Assembly: GCF_007989805.1 (NCBI RefSeq)
Contig: NZ_BJUB01000003.1
Location: 62,001-126,000 of the forward strand
DNA: 64,000 nt
Direction of reading: 5' to 3'
Source: Cellulomonas xylanilytica
GTDB lineage: Bacteria > Actinomycetota > Actinomycetes > Actinomycetales > Cellulomonadaceae
Made by a program: the position numbers and the translations under genes. Each line of letters opens with the position of its first letter. Position 1 is the first letter of the stretch. Shown one piece after another: positions 49,797 to 59,133 of the stretch. Under the pieces are notes generated by a model that made no database searches, was not told the origin of the DNA, and worked only from the letters and a program-made list of their open reading frames with translations.

Positions 49797-51871
49797 GGGC
49801 GCAGGCCGGCGGCGTCCGCCCAGCGGACCAGCTGCTCGTGCACCAGCTCGGCGCCCACCAGGATCTCGACGTCGCCGACGGGCTCGCGCAGCTCGTCGGC
49901 CATCTCCCAGCGGGTCGGGTGCAGCAGGAAGGCGTGGTTCTGCGCGCCCCCGATGCCGCCGTGCGACCCCACCTGCCCCTCGAAGGCGTGCACGTGGCCG
50001 CTGCCCGTGACGGTGGAGATGAGGAGCAGGTCGCCGGTGTGCGGCAGCCGTGCCGCCCGCAGGAGGTCCGCGTGCCCGCGCGGACCGTACGGCAGCAGCG
50101 GGTCCTCCCCCTCGGGCACCGCGCCGTCCTGCTCCAGCAGCACCAGCCCGCGCGGGCCGATCGCGACGAGGCCCTGCTCCTCGGTGTCGACCACGACGAC
50201 GCCGACCCCCGGCCGGGCGGCGAGCCCGGTCACGAGGCCGGGCCAGCGCTCCTGGAAGTCCTCGAGCGTCAGGCGGTGCGGCACCTGCGGGAACCAGACC
50301 AGCCCGAGGTTCCCCGAGCCCACGGTGACCACGTCGGGCAGGTCCCCCGGCCCGGACGGCTGCTTGGCACGGCCCTGGTCGGGACCGAGGACCGCCGACC
50401 CGCGGGAGAGGTTCAGCGCGCTGTTCACCAGCGCGTTCAGCAGCCCCCAGTCCTCGCCGGTGTCGCTCTCGACACCGTCGGCGGCAGGCTCCGCCATGAG
50501 CGCGCGCACCGAGTCGAGCAGGGTCTCGCCCCCGAGCTGCTCGTAGGTCGCGCCCAGAGCCTGGCCGTGGTCGGAGACCACGACGATCTCGTAGTCACGG
50601 GGAGCGACCGCCACGACGCGCTCCAGCGTGCCGAGCACGCGGTCGAGGCCCTCGAGCGACCGGAGCGACTCGGGGCGCGTCGGTCCGGCGTGGTGGGCGA
50701 TCTCGTCGTAGTCCACGAGGTCGACGTAGATGGTGGGGGCACCGCGCAGCAGCGCCTCGGCCACCAGGGAGGTGTTGAGGTCCCGCAGCAGCACGTTGGT
50801 GATCCCCCGGAGCACCACGTACCAGCCGGCGCGCGAGATGCGCGGCTGAACGTCCCGGATGCGCTGCCGGTGCGCCTGGTAGAGCTCCTTGAGCATCTCT
50901 CCCACGGACAGGGTCACCGCGCGGGCCAGCACGAACGGGCTGGCGAAGAAGCGCACGTACGCCGGCCCCGGGCCGAGGCCGCCGTCGGGGCCCTTGGTCC
51001 GCGACCGGCTCATCACCACGAAGCTGGTCTCGGCATCACCGGAGAACATCGTCGAGACGGCCGTGCCGCCGCCCGCGAGCAGGCCCTTGCCCGTGGTCAG
51101 GCGCTGCTCGACCAGCGCGGCGTCCTCCGGGTGGTTGGTCACGACGAGCCGACCGAGGTCCCGGTCCCACCAGCGGAACGCGGGGATCTGGGAGGAGTCG
51201 CCGTGCAGCAGACCGGCCTGGCTCGCCGGCGTCGTCGACGGGATCCGGGCCCACCAGTCCTCGAGCGTGTGGCTGCCGCCTTCGACCCAGCGCTGCACGT
51301 TGGGTGCCAGGCCCGCCTCGATGGCCTCGCGCAGCACCGGTGCGGCGACGCCGTCCAGCTGCACGACGAGCATCCCGGCAGCGCGCGGCTCGCCCGCGGA
51401 CGGCGCACGGACGCCCTCGCGACGGGCCTGCCGACGCGCACGCCGCACCAGGTCCGAGACCACGTAGTCGCTGTTGCTCGCGCCGATCAGCCACCGCCCG
51501 ACCGCCATGACGAGCGCCGTGAGCACCAGGACGCCGAGGACGGACCACAGGTTGTCGGCACCGATGCCGGGGACGAACGAGAGCGCCAGCCACAGCACCG
51601 CGACCTGCGCGAGCAGACCGAGGCCGAGGGCGAGCGCGGCGCTCCCCCGACGGGCGAGGAACCGCAGCGGAGCCCGCAGGAGCAGGTCGCCGACGGCCAC
51701 CACGACGGCGGCGAGCACGACCGCCCACGCGGTGTCGGAGTCGACGCCGTCGATGATCGCGACCGCGACCGCGAGGCCGAGGGTGGTCGTGAGGAGGGTG
51801 AGCACCGCCTCGCCGACGTCACGCAGCGTGGGCATCCAGGCGGGGGTGCGTGGTCGGCTCGGCGACGTCAT
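49793..51871 (-). CDS. Membrane-anchored alkaline phosphatase-superfamily protein
   Basis: 692 aa. The first ~135 residues form about four membrane helices (annotated elsewhere as phage-holin-like), followed by a large domain of the type I phosphodiesterase/nucleotide pyrophosphatase class in the alkaline-phosphatase superfamily: LVVQLDGVAAPVLREAIEAGLAPNV (metal Asp), ARIPSTTPASQAGLLHG (Thr nucleophile region), YVDLVDYDEIAHHAGP and VVVSDHGQALG (metal Asp-His), and a late SHGGIGGAQNH motif. All metal ligands seem present. No phage genes are near, so the holin label is misleading. It is joined by 4 bp to the MBL hydrolase. Substrate unknown. Confidence 0.8.
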   Translation of the reverse strand: MTSPSRPRTPAWMPTLRDVGEAVLTLLTTTLGLAVAVAIIDGVDSDTAWAVVLAAVVVAVGDLLLRAPLRFLARRGSAALALGLGLLAQVAVLWLALSFVPGIGADNLWSVLGVLVLTALVMAVGRWLIGASNSDYVVSDLVRRARRQARREGVRAPSAGEPRAAGMLVVQLDGVAAPVLREAIEAGLAPNVQRWVEGGSHTLEDWWARIPSTTPASQAGLLHGDSSQIPAFRWWDRDLGRLVVTNHPEDAALVEQRLTTGKGLLAGGGTAVSTMFSGDAETSFVVMSRSRTKGPDGGLGPGPAYVRFFASPFVLARAVTLSVGEMLKELYQAHRQRIRDVQPRISRAGWYVVLRGITNVLLRDLNTSLVAEALLRGAPTIYVDLVDYDEIAHHAGPTRPESLRSLEGLDRVLGTLERVVAVAPRDYEIVVVSDHGQALGATYEQLGGETLLDSVRALMAEPAADGVESDTGEDWGLLNALVNSALNLSRGSAVLGPDQGRAKQPSGPGDLPDVVTVGSGNLGLVWFPQVPHRLTLEDFQERWPGLVTGLAARPGVGVVVVDTEEQGLVAIGPRGLVLLEQDGAVPEGEDPLLPYGPRGHADLLRAARLPHTGDLLLISTVTGSGHVHAFEGQVGSHGGIGGAQNHAFLLHPTRWEMADELREPVGDVEILVGAELVHEQLVRWADAAGLRP

Positions 51872-51883
51872 CGGTCCTCTTTC

Positions 51884-52117
51884 CTAGGCCCGTGGTGGCG
51901 CGGGGCGGCGGGCGTCGGCACCCCAGCGTGCGTTCTCCGGTATCTCGAGCTCGTCGCAGAGGGCGTGCCAGACGGTCCGGGGCTCGACGCCGTCGTCGAG
52001 CGCCCGGACCGCGGTGCGCTGGTCGAGCTTGCGGAGGACGAGCTCACGCGTGAGCTCGCGGCCGTGCGCGCTGCCGAGGACCTCGTCCACCAGCAGCCAG
52101 AACTCTCGTAACCTCAC
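51884..52117 (-). CDS. DUF3046 domain-containing protein
   Basis: 77 aa, starting RLREFWLLVDEVLGSAHGRELTRELVL, the DUF3046 signature; the later VWHALCDELEIPENARWG matches too. The start is a GTG at 52117 with a GGGGGG ribosome-site-like run; the frame 61 codons longer upstream overlaps the divergent lhr start and is rejected. Genes of this family are found near recA in many actinobacteria. Function unknown. It lies 12 bp before the membrane phosphatase gene on the same strand. Confidence 0.85.
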   Translation of the reverse strand: MRLREFWLLVDEVLGSAHGRELTRELVLRKLDQRTAVRALDDGVEPRTVWHALCDELEIPENARWGADARRPAPPRA

Positions 52118-52177
52118 GCCCCCCAGCCTGCCACCCCCCGACGGCTCTGCGGGCGCGCAGCTGTCAGTGGGCACCGA

Positions 52178-52183
52178 CACAAT
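52178..52183 (+). promoter_or_regulatory. Weak candidate -10 before lhr
   Basis: CACAAT, 6 nt before the GTG at 52190. It fits the leaderless spacing but not the TANNNT first base. Confidence 0.3.
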
Positions 52184-52189
52184 GGCCGG

Positions 52190-55100
52190 GTGGTGCTCGA
52201 GCGGTTCTCCGACCCGACCAGGTCCTGGTTCACGGGGGCGTTCGCCGAGCCCACGACCGCACAGCTGGGCGCGTGGACCGCGATCTCCGGTGGCGAGCAC
52301 GCGCTCGTCGTCGCGCCCACCGGTTCCGGCAAGACGCTCGCCGCGTTCCTGTGGGCCCTCGACGGCCTGCTGACGGGCGAGCGACCCGACGACCCCGTCG
52401 AGCGCTGCCGCGTCCTGTACGTCTCGCCGCTCAAGGCGCTCGCCACGGACGTCGAGCGCAACCTGCGCTCACCGCTGGTGGGCATCCGGCAGGCGGCGAC
52501 CCGGCTCGGCCTGGAGCTGCCGGACGTGACGGTCGGCATCCGCACCGGCGACACGCCCCCGAACGAGCGCCGGGCCTTCGCGACGAAACCGCCGGACATC
52601 CTCATCACGACGCCGGAGTCGCTCTACCTGGTGCTCACGTCCGGTGCGCGGGCCGGGCTGACGGGCGTGCGCACGGTGATCATCGACGAGATCCACGCGG
52701 TCGCGGGCACCAAGCGGGGCGCCCACCTCGCCGTCTCCCTCGAGCGCCTCGACGCGCTGCTCGACCAGCCCGGCGGCCCGGGTCCGGCCCAGCGGATCGG
52801 GCTGTCGGCCACCGTCCGGCCGGTCGACGCGGTCGCGGAGTTCCTGGGCGGCGCGCGGACCCAGGAGGACCGTGGCCGCACCGTCACCGTCGTCCAGCCG
52901 CCGTCGACCAAGAAGATCGTCGTCGACGTGGTGGTGCCCGTGCCGGACCTGTCCGACCTGCGCGGCAACGACGTCACGCCCGACGACCTCGACCTGTCGG
53001 GCGCCGCCGCCGGACAGCTGCCCCGCCCGTCGATCTGGCCGCACGTCGAGGAGCGGGTCGTCGACCTGGTCGCGGAGCACCGGTCGACGCTCGTGTTCAC
53101 CAACTCCCGCCGCGGCGCGGAACGCCTGACCGCGCGGATGAACGAGGTCTGGACGGAGCGGTCGGGCGAGGACGTGCCCGACCCCGCGACGCTGCGCGCG
53201 GCAGCCGTCCCGGCGCAGTCCGGCACGGCCGTGGGCATCGACACGCGGCACGCCGCGACGATCCTCGCGCGGGCGCACCACGGCTCCATGAGCCGGGCGG
53301 AGCGCACACGGACGGAGTCGGAGCTCAAGGCCGGGCTGCTGCCCGCCGTGGTGGCCACCAGCTCCCTCGAGCTCGGGATCGACATGGGGGCCATCGACCT
53401 GGTGGTGCAGGTCGGGTCGCCGCCGTCCGTGGCGAGCGGGCTGCAGCGCGTCGGTCGGGCGGGTCACCAGGTGGGCGCCGTGTCCCGCGGGATCGTGTTC
53501 CCGACGTTCCGCGGCGAGCTGGTGCCCGCCGCCGTGACGGCCCAGCGCATGCGGGACGGCTCGCTCGAGGCGATGCGGATCCCGCGCAACCCGCTCGACG
53601 TGCTCGCGCAGCAGATCGTGGCGATGGTCGCGGTCGAGGACTGGTCGCTCGACGAGCTGTCCGCCGTGGTGCGTCGCGCGTCGCCGTTCTCCGGGCTGGG
53701 AGAGGCCACGCTGCGCGCGGTGCTCGACATGCTGGCCGGTCGGTACCCGAGCGAGGAGTTCGCGGAGCTGCGACCCCGGATCGTGTGGGACCGGGTGCGG
53801 GACGTGCTCAGCGGGCGGCCGGGGGCGCTGCGGCTCGCGGTGACCAGCGGGGGCACCATCCCCGACCGCGGGCTCTTCGGCGTCTTCCTGGCCGGCGGCG
53901 CGACCACCAGCGACGTGCCGGTCGACTCCGAGCGCTCGGGCGGCACGGTCCGCGGCGGCAAGCGCGTCGGCGAGCTCGACGAGGAGATGGTCTACGAGTC
54001 GCGCGTCGGCGACATGTTCACGCTCGGCTCCAGCACGTGGCGGATCGACGACATCACGCCCGACCGCGTCCTGGTCACGCCCGCCCCCGGGGTGCCGGGC
54101 CGGCTGCCGTTCTGGAAGGGCGACTCCCCCGGCCGGCCTGCGGAGCTCGGCCAGGCGATGGGAGCCTGGGTCCGCGAGCTCGGCGCGCTGTCCGACGACG
54201 ACGCCCGCCCGCGCGTCGAGGCGGCGGGGCTGGACCCCTGGGCCGCGGACAACCTGCTCACCTACCTGCGCGAGCAGCGCGAGGCGACCGGTGAGCTCCC
54301 GTCGGACGTCGTGCTGGTGGTCGAGCGGTTCCGGGACGAGCTGGGCGACTGGCGGGTGGTCCTGCACTCGCCCTACGGCGCACGCGTGCACGCGCCGTGG
54401 GCCATCGTCATCGGGGCGCGGCTGCGCGAGCGGTACGGCGTGGACGCCGCCGCCATGCACTCCGACGACGGCATCGTCCTGCGCCTGCCGGACATGCTGG
54501 ACACCGGCGACGGCTCGCTGGTCGACGACCCCTGGGCGGAGTCCACGGGCCCGGGCGTCGACCTCGCGGACCTCATGATCGACCCCGACGAGGTGCTCGA
54601 CTCGGTCAAGGCCGAGCTCGGCTCGTCGGCCATGTTCGGCGCCCGGTTCCGCGAGGCTGCGAGCCGCGCCCTGCTGCTCCCCCGGCGTCGGCCGGACCGC
54701 CGCCAGCCGCTGTGGCAGCAGCGCCAGCGGTCCGCACAGCTGCTGTCGGTGGCCTCCGAGTACCCGGACTTCCCGATCCTGCTCGAGGCCGTGCGCGAGT
54801 GCCTGCAGGACGACTTCGACACCGAGGCGCTGACCACGCTCATGCGCGACGTGGTGGCGCGCCGTGTCCGGGTCGTCGAGGTGACGACCACGCAGCCGTC
54901 GCCCTTCGCGCAGTCCCTGCTGTTCGGCTACACCGCGCAGTTCCTCTACGACGGGGACGCCCCGCTGGCCGAGCGCCGCGCCGCCGCGCTGACCCTCGAC
55001 CCGACGTTGCTGGCCGAGCTGCTGGGTCAGGGCGGTGAGTCGCAGCTGGCGGACCTCCTCGACCCCGAGGCCGTCGTCCGCACCGAGGCCGAGCTCAGTG

Positions 55101-57061
55101 GTCGCGCCCCGGACCGGCAGGCGGGCACGCTCGAGCAGCTGGCCGACGCGGTGCGCCGGCACGGCCCGCTCACCACGTCCGAGGCGGCGGAGCGGGTCAA
55201 GGCCGAGGTGCGCGACGAGGTCCCCGGCTGGCTGGTCGAGCTCGAGGGCGCCCGTCGCGTGATCCGGGTGCGGCTCGGCGGTGTGGTGCCCGAGCGCGCC
55301 GAGCAGTGGGCGGCGATCGAGGACGCCGGCCGCCTGCGCGACGCCCTGGGGGTCGCGCTGCCCGTCGGCGTGCCCGAGGTCTTCACGGAGGTGGTGCCGG
55401 ACCCGGTGGGCGACCTGCTGCGCCGGTACGCCCGCACGCACGGGCCGTTCACGGCCGCGCAGGCCGCTGCGCGCTACGGCTGGGGCGTCGCCGTCGTGAC
55501 GGAGACGCTGCGCCGCCTGGAGGGCCGCGGCGTGCTGGTCCAGGGCCGGCTGCGACCGGACGTCCTGGGCGGCACGGGCGACGAGTTCTGCGACGCGGAC
55601 GTGCTGCGGACGCTGCGCCGCCGGTCCCTGGCCGCGCTGCGCGCGGAGGTCGAGCCGGTCGACCCGCAGGCGCTGGGGGTGTTCCTGCCGCGCTGGCAAG
55701 GCGTGCAGCCCGTCGGACGGTCGGGCCGCGGCTCGGCGACGGGGACCCTGCGCGGGGTCGACGGCGTCGCGCGCGTCGTCGAGCAGCTTGCGGGTGCCGT
55801 CCTGCCGGCGTCGGCTCTCGAGACGCACGTCCTGCCCGCGCGCGTGACGGACTACCAGCCCGCGATGCTCGACGAGCTGACCGCGGCGGGCGAGGTCGTC
55901 TGGGCCGGTCACGGCGCGCTCGCCGGGCACGACGGGCTGATCTCGTTGCACCCGACCGCCGTCGCGGACCTCACGCTGCGTGCCGCGGAGGCCGCCCCGG
56001 ACACACCGCTGCACGAGGCCCTGCTCGAGGCGCTCGGTGGCGGCGGTGCCTGGTTCCTGGGCGCGCTCACGGACCGCGTCCGCCAGCTGCGCCCGGACGA
56101 GGCCTTCCCGAGCCAGGCGGACGTCGCGGACGCCGTCTGGGACCTGGTGTGGACCGGGCACGTCACCAACGACGGGCTCGCGCCCCTGCGCGCGTGGCTG
56201 GGCAGCGGGAGCACGGCGCACAAGACGCGCGCGGCCGCACCGCGCGGCCGTCCGCTGCGTCCGCGGCTGGGCCTGCGGGCGGCGGTCCAGCTGGCCGGGG
56301 ACCCGGGCACGCGGTCGAGCTCCCTCGGGCTCAACGGTGCCGCGAGCGGTGGGCGATGGTCGTTGCTGCCCGGCCGGGAGCCGGACCCGACGCTGCGCGC
56401 GCACGCGCTGGCCGCCCAGCTCCTCGACCGGCACGGGATCCTCACGCGGGCGGTCGCTCCGGCGGAGGGCATCGGCGCCCGGTTCACCGACGTCTACCGC
56501 GTGCTGTCGGCGCTGGAGCAGGGCGGGCAGGTGCGCCGCGGCTACTTCGTCGAGCGGCTCGGCGGGTCGCAGTTCGCGCTGCCCGGTGCGGTCGACCGGT
56601 TGCGCGTCGACGCCCAGGTGGTCGAGCGGTCCGCCGACGAGGACGGCCCGACCGACCTGCAGGTCGTCGTGCTCGCCGCCACGGACCCGGCCAACCCGTA
56701 CGGCGCCTCGCTGCCGTGGCCCGTCGCCGGACCGGACCCGACGGACGCCGGCGCGGGTCGGCACCGACCGGGCCGCAAGGCCGGCGCGCTCGTGGTGCTC
56801 GTCGACGGGGCGCTCGTGCTCTACCTGGAGCGCGGCGGGCGGACGGTCCTCACGTTCGGCTCGGACGCGGGCGTGCTCACCGCCGCAGCCGAGGGACTCG
56901 CCTCGACCGTGCGCACGCGGCGCACCGGCCGGCTCACCATCGTCCGGATCGACGGGGTGGAGGTGCTCGACGGTGCCCTGCGGGGCACGCTGTGCCAGGC
57001 GCTGGTGGCCGCAGGGTTCGCCGCAACGCCCCGCGGGCTGCGTCTGCGGGACCGACCGTGA
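52190..57061 (+). CDS. lhr: Lhr-type ATP-dependent helicase
   Basis: 1623-aa superfamily 2 helicase. N-terminal Lhr-core: Walker A VAPTGSGKTLAAFLWALD, motif Ib TTPESLY, DEIH box IIDEIHAVAGTKRG, SAT (LSATVRP), then RecA2 with TNSRRGAERLTARMNE, SSLELGIDMGAIDLVVQ and QRVGRAGHQ. A winged helix and the ~700-residue C-terminal Lhr-CTD follow. Lhr is a 3'-5' DNA/RNA-DNA translocase associated with repair. The GTG at 52190 gives MVLERFSDPTRSWFTGAF, the normal start. The Nei glycosylase gene follows after 12 bp on the same strand, a pairing known in actinobacteria. Confidence 0.94.
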   Translation: MVLERFSDPTRSWFTGAFAEPTTAQLGAWTAISGGEHALVVAPTGSGKTLAAFLWALDGLLTGERPDDPVERCRVLYVSPLKALATDVERNLRSPLVGIRQAATRLGLELPDVTVGIRTGDTPPNERRAFATKPPDILITTPESLYLVLTSGARAGLTGVRTVIIDEIHAVAGTKRGAHLAVSLERLDALLDQPGGPGPAQRIGLSATVRPVDAVAEFLGGARTQEDRGRTVTVVQPPSTKKIVVDVVVPVPDLSDLRGNDVTPDDLDLSGAAAGQLPRPSIWPHVEERVVDLVAEHRSTLVFTNSRRGAERLTARMNEVWTERSGEDVPDPATLRAAAVPAQSGTAVGIDTRHAATILARAHHGSMSRAERTRTESELKAGLLPAVVATSSLELGIDMGAIDLVVQVGSPPSVASGLQRVGRAGHQVGAVSRGIVFPTFRGELVPAAVTAQRMRDGSLEAMRIPRNPLDVLAQQIVAMVAVEDWSLDELSAVVRRASPFSGLGEATLRAVLDMLAGRYPSEEFAELRPRIVWDRVRDVLSGRPGALRLAVTSGGTIPDRGLFGVFLAGGATTSDVPVDSERSGGTVRGGKRVGELDEEMVYESRVGDMFTLGSSTWRIDDITPDRVLVTPAPGVPGRLPFWKGDSPGRPAELGQAMGAWVRELGALSDDDARPRVEAAGLDPWAADNLLTYLREQREATGELPSDVVLVVERFRDELGDWRVVLHSPYGARVHAPWAIVIGARLRERYGVDAAAMHSDDGIVLRLPDMLDTGDGSLVDDPWAESTGPGVDLADLMIDPDEVLDSVKAELGSSAMFGARFREAASRALLLPRRRPDRRQPLWQQRQRSAQLLSVASEYPDFPILLEAVRECLQDDFDTEALTTLMRDVVARRVRVVEVTTTQPSPFAQSLLFGYTAQFLYDGDAPLAERRAAALTLDPTLLAELLGQGGESQLADLLDPEAVVRTEAELSGRAPDRQAGTLEQLADAVRRHGPLTTSEAAERVKAEVRDEVPGWLVELEGARRVIRVRLGGVVPERAEQWAAIEDAGRLRDALGVALPVGVPEVFTEVVPDPVGDLLRRYARTHGPFTAAQAAARYGWGVAVVTETLRRLEGRGVLVQGRLRPDVLGGTGDEFCDADVLRTLRRRSLAALRAEVEPVDPQALGVFLPRWQGVQPVGRSGRGSATGTLRGVDGVARVVEQLAGAVLPASALETHVLPARVTDYQPAMLDELTAAGEVVWAGHGALAGHDGLISLHPTAVADLTLRAAEAAPDTPLHEALLEALGGGGAWFLGALTDRVRQLRPDEAFPSQADVADAVWDLVWTGHVTNDGLAPLRAWLGSGSTAHKTRAAAPRGRPLRPRLGLRAAVQLAGDPGTRSSSLGLNGAASGGRWSLLPGREPDPTLRAHALAAQLLDRHGILTRAVAPAEGIGARFTDVYRVLSALEQGGQVRRGYFVERLGGSQFALPGAVDRLRVDAQVVERSADEDGPTDLQVVVLAATDPANPYGASLPWPVAGPDPTDAGAGRHRPGRKAGALVVLVDGALVLYLERGGRTVLTFGSDAGVLTAAAEGLASTVRTRRTGRLTIVRIDGVEVLDGALRGTLCQALVAAGFAATPRGLRLRDRP

Positions 57062-57073
57062 CGGCGAGCAGCC

Positions 57074-57832
57074 GTGCCTGAGGGCGACGTCCTGAGGCGC
57101 ACCGCCGACCGCTTCCAGCTGGCGTTCGCCGGCAAGACCCTCGTCCGGTCCGACCTGCGCTGGCCGTCGGCCGCCACGGTCGACCTGGTCGGCAGGGCCG
57201 TGGTGGAGACCGTGTCCTACGGCAAGCACCTGCTGACGCGGTTCGACCACGGCTGGACGCTGCACACGCACCTGCGGATGGACGGCTACTGGCGGATCTG
57301 GCGGACGGGGACGTCGGCAGCGGCGGGCCGGGCGACGAACGTCCGGGCGGTGCTGGCGACCGCCGAGTGGACGGCGGTCGGGCACCACCTCGGCATGCTC
57401 GACGTCGTGCGGACGCGGGACGAGCGCACGCTCATCGGCCACCTCGGGCCGGACATCCTCGCCGACCCGGTCGACGCCGACGAGATCCTGCGCCGGTGGG
57501 CGGCGCGCGGGTCGACGCCGGTCGCCGAGGTGATGCTCGACCAGACGGTGGTCGCGGGGATCGGGACGCTCTTCGCAGCCGAGTCCCTGTGGGCGGAGCA
57601 GCTCTGGCCGTGGACGCCGGCCGACCAGGTCGACGCATCGCGCCAGCTCGCCGTGGCCCGTCGGCAGATGCGGCGCTCCGTGATCGACGGGCGCTCCCCC
57701 GAGCGCGTGCACGCCCGGACGCGTCAGCCGTGCCACCGCTGCGGGACCCCGATCGCGGTCGGCCAGGCGCGCAAGCCGCCCATGGAGAGGCCGATCTTCT
57801 ACTGCCCGCGCTGTCAGGCCGCGCGGGACTGA
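57074..57832 (+). CDS. nei: Endonuclease VIII-type DNA glycosylase (Fpg/Nei family)
   Basis: 252-aa base-excision glycosylase/AP lyase. After removal of Met the catalytic Pro and Glu are in place (start MPEGDVL, GTG at 57074). The helix-two-turn-helix (EVMLDQTVVAGIGTLFAAESLW) and the C-terminal four-Cys zinc finger (CHRCGTPI and YCPRC) are complete. PEGD rather than PELPE marks the Nei branch of actinobacteria, acting on oxidised pyrimidines. It is co-transcribed with lhr. A hairpin pair follows. Confidence 0.92.
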   Translation: MPEGDVLRRTADRFQLAFAGKTLVRSDLRWPSAATVDLVGRAVVETVSYGKHLLTRFDHGWTLHTHLRMDGYWRIWRTGTSAAAGRATNVRAVLATAEWTAVGHHLGMLDVVRTRDERTLIGHLGPDILADPVDADEILRRWAARGSTPVAEVMLDQTVVAGIGTLFAAESLWAEQLWPWTPADQVDASRQLAVARRQMRRSVIDGRSPERVHARTRQPCHRCGTPIAVGQARKPPMERPIFYCPRCQAARD

Positions 57833-57964
57833 CCCCGGCAACCGCCGAGGTCCCGCCGGCCTGCCTCAGCACTGGCAGCGCACGGCGCCACAACGAGCAA
57901 CGGCCCGCGGACGGGGAGTCCACGGACCGTGCAGGACGACGACCGGACATCGCTGTCCGCCGTC

Positions 57965-58013
57965 GCGGGCGCAGATCGGCGCCCGCCGACCGGACCGACA
58001 CACCGGTCCGGTC
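57965..58013. terminator. Tandem hairpins between nei and clgR
   Basis: Two perfect stems: GCGGGCGC (57965-57972 with 57979-57986) and GACCGGACCG (57988-57997 with 58004-58013). They lie between convergent genes; no gene is seen in 57833-58039. Confidence 0.7.
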
Positions 58014-58039
58014 ATCCAGGGATGGGCGATGCCATCCGA

Positions 58040-58381
58040 TCAGCTGATGGCAGCGAGCTCCGACCGCGACCGCGCCCATCCGAGGTCGGCGGCACCGGCC
58101 ACCGACGCCGCGAGGTCCGCGGGCACCGTGTCGGGGATCAGCAGACCCTCGGCGACAGCGACCCGGTCACTGACCTCACGCAGGACGAGCGACATCGGGA
58201 CGTCGAGCGCCTCGCAGATGCTGTTGAGCAGCTCCGACGACGCTTCCTTCTGACCCCGCTCCACCTCGCTCAGGTACCCGAGCGAGACACGGGCTGCCGA
58301 CGACACCTCGCGCAGGGTGCGCCCCTGGCGCTGTCGCGCGTCCCGCAGCACATCGCCGATCTCTCGACGGAGTACAACCAT
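58040..58381 (-). CDS. clgR: XRE-family transcriptional regulator ClgR
   Basis: 113 aa with a single Cro/C1-type HTH ([58 protein letters not shown]). This sequence is nearly the same in all ClgR proteins, which activate Clp protease and chaperone genes. The ATG at 58381 has GGGGGAG upstream; the longer frame to 58660 adds 93 residues without family support. The neighbourhood pgsA-cinA-clgR-recA is conserved in actinobacteria. The 253 bp upstream (58382-58634) hold no gene. I found no certain CGC-N5-GCG ClgR box there. Confidence 0.92.
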   Translation of the reverse strand: MVVLRREIGDVLRDARQRQGRTLREVSSAARVSLGYLSEVERGQKEASSELLNSICEALDVPMSLVLREVSDRVAVAEGLLIPDTVPADLAASVAGAADLGWARSRSELAAIS

Positions 58382-58634
58382 TCGGGCTCCCCCTCTCGCG
58401 TCACGTGCCACATCCGGTCCGGGAACCGAGGTCCGTCGCGGACCCTGCTCCCCGGAGCTCTTCATCGCGGGACTCTTGACTGCCGAAACCGCCCCCGGCT
58501 GTCCCTGTGCCGGGAGGATTCCACCGTACCTTGCACCGCCGACACGCGAAGGCATGCGTCGTGCCGGGGGTCGAGTGCTCATCACGGTGGTTCCAACGAT
58601 GTGACTCTCCACAGTGTTCCCGCTCGCGGGCGCA

Positions 58635-59132
58635 CTACCCAGCCGATGCCGCAGATTCACCCCGATCGGCTCTCAGCAGGTCCACAGCCAGGGTGAGCAC
58701 GGCGTCGACCGACCGGGCGCGGACCTCCCCGCGGTCGCCCGGCAGGAGCAGCGACCGCACGGTCGTGCCGTCCGGCGTGCACACCGCGACGTGCACGGTG
58801 CCCGGCGGGTTCCCGTCCTGCGGGTCGGGCCCGGCCACGCCCGTCGTCGCGAGACCGACGTCGGCCCCCAGACGCGCCCGGACGCCGGATGCCATCGCGC
58901 GGGCGACGTCGGGGTCGACGGCTCCGCGTGCGTCGAGCAGCCCACCGTCCACGCCGAGCAGCGTGCCCTTCAGCTCGGTGGCGTACGCGACCACCCCGCC
59001 CCGCAGGACGCTCGAGGCACCCGGCACGTCGACCAGCGCCGCCGTGACGAGCCCGCCGGTCAGCGACTCGGCGACGGCCACGGACCAGCCCCGGGCGCCG
59101 AGCGCCGCCAGGAGGTCCGAGGCCGTGGACAC
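58635..59132 (-). CDS. CinA C-terminal domain protein (nicotinamide-nucleotide amidase)
   Basis: 165 aa, only the CinA C-terminal (PncC-type) domain: [44 protein letters not shown] then [25 protein letters not shown]. Deamidates nicotinamide mononucleotide to nicotinate mononucleotide in NAD salvage. The N-terminal molybdopterin-like domain of full CinA is absent, as usual in actinobacteria. The GTG at 59132 lies 1 bp after the pgsA stop, so they form an operon. Confidence 0.9.
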   Translation of the reverse strand: MSTASDLLAALGARGWSVAVAESLTGGLVTAALVDVPGASSVLRGGVVAYATELKGTLLGVDGGLLDARGAVDPDVARAMASGVRARLGADVGLATTGVAGPDPQDGNPPGTVHVAVCTPDGTTVRSLLLPGDRGEVRARSVDAVLTLAVDLLRADRGESAASAG

Positions 59133-59133
59133 G

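Noticed and set aside
49793..51871. Phage holin
   Set aside because: Only the N-terminal hydrophobic part suggests it; the rest is an alkaline-phosphatase-superfamily domain and there are no phage genes nearby.
52469..57841. Minus-strand open frame of 1790 codons opposite lhr and nei
   Set aside because: Arg/Gly/Pro/His-rich antisense frame caused by high GC at third positions; the plus strand carries complete Lhr and Nei motifs.
58382..58634. ClgR autoregulatory box (CGC-N5-GCG)
   Set aside because: Several near matches occur, as expected in GC-rich DNA, but none with proper spacing and flanks.
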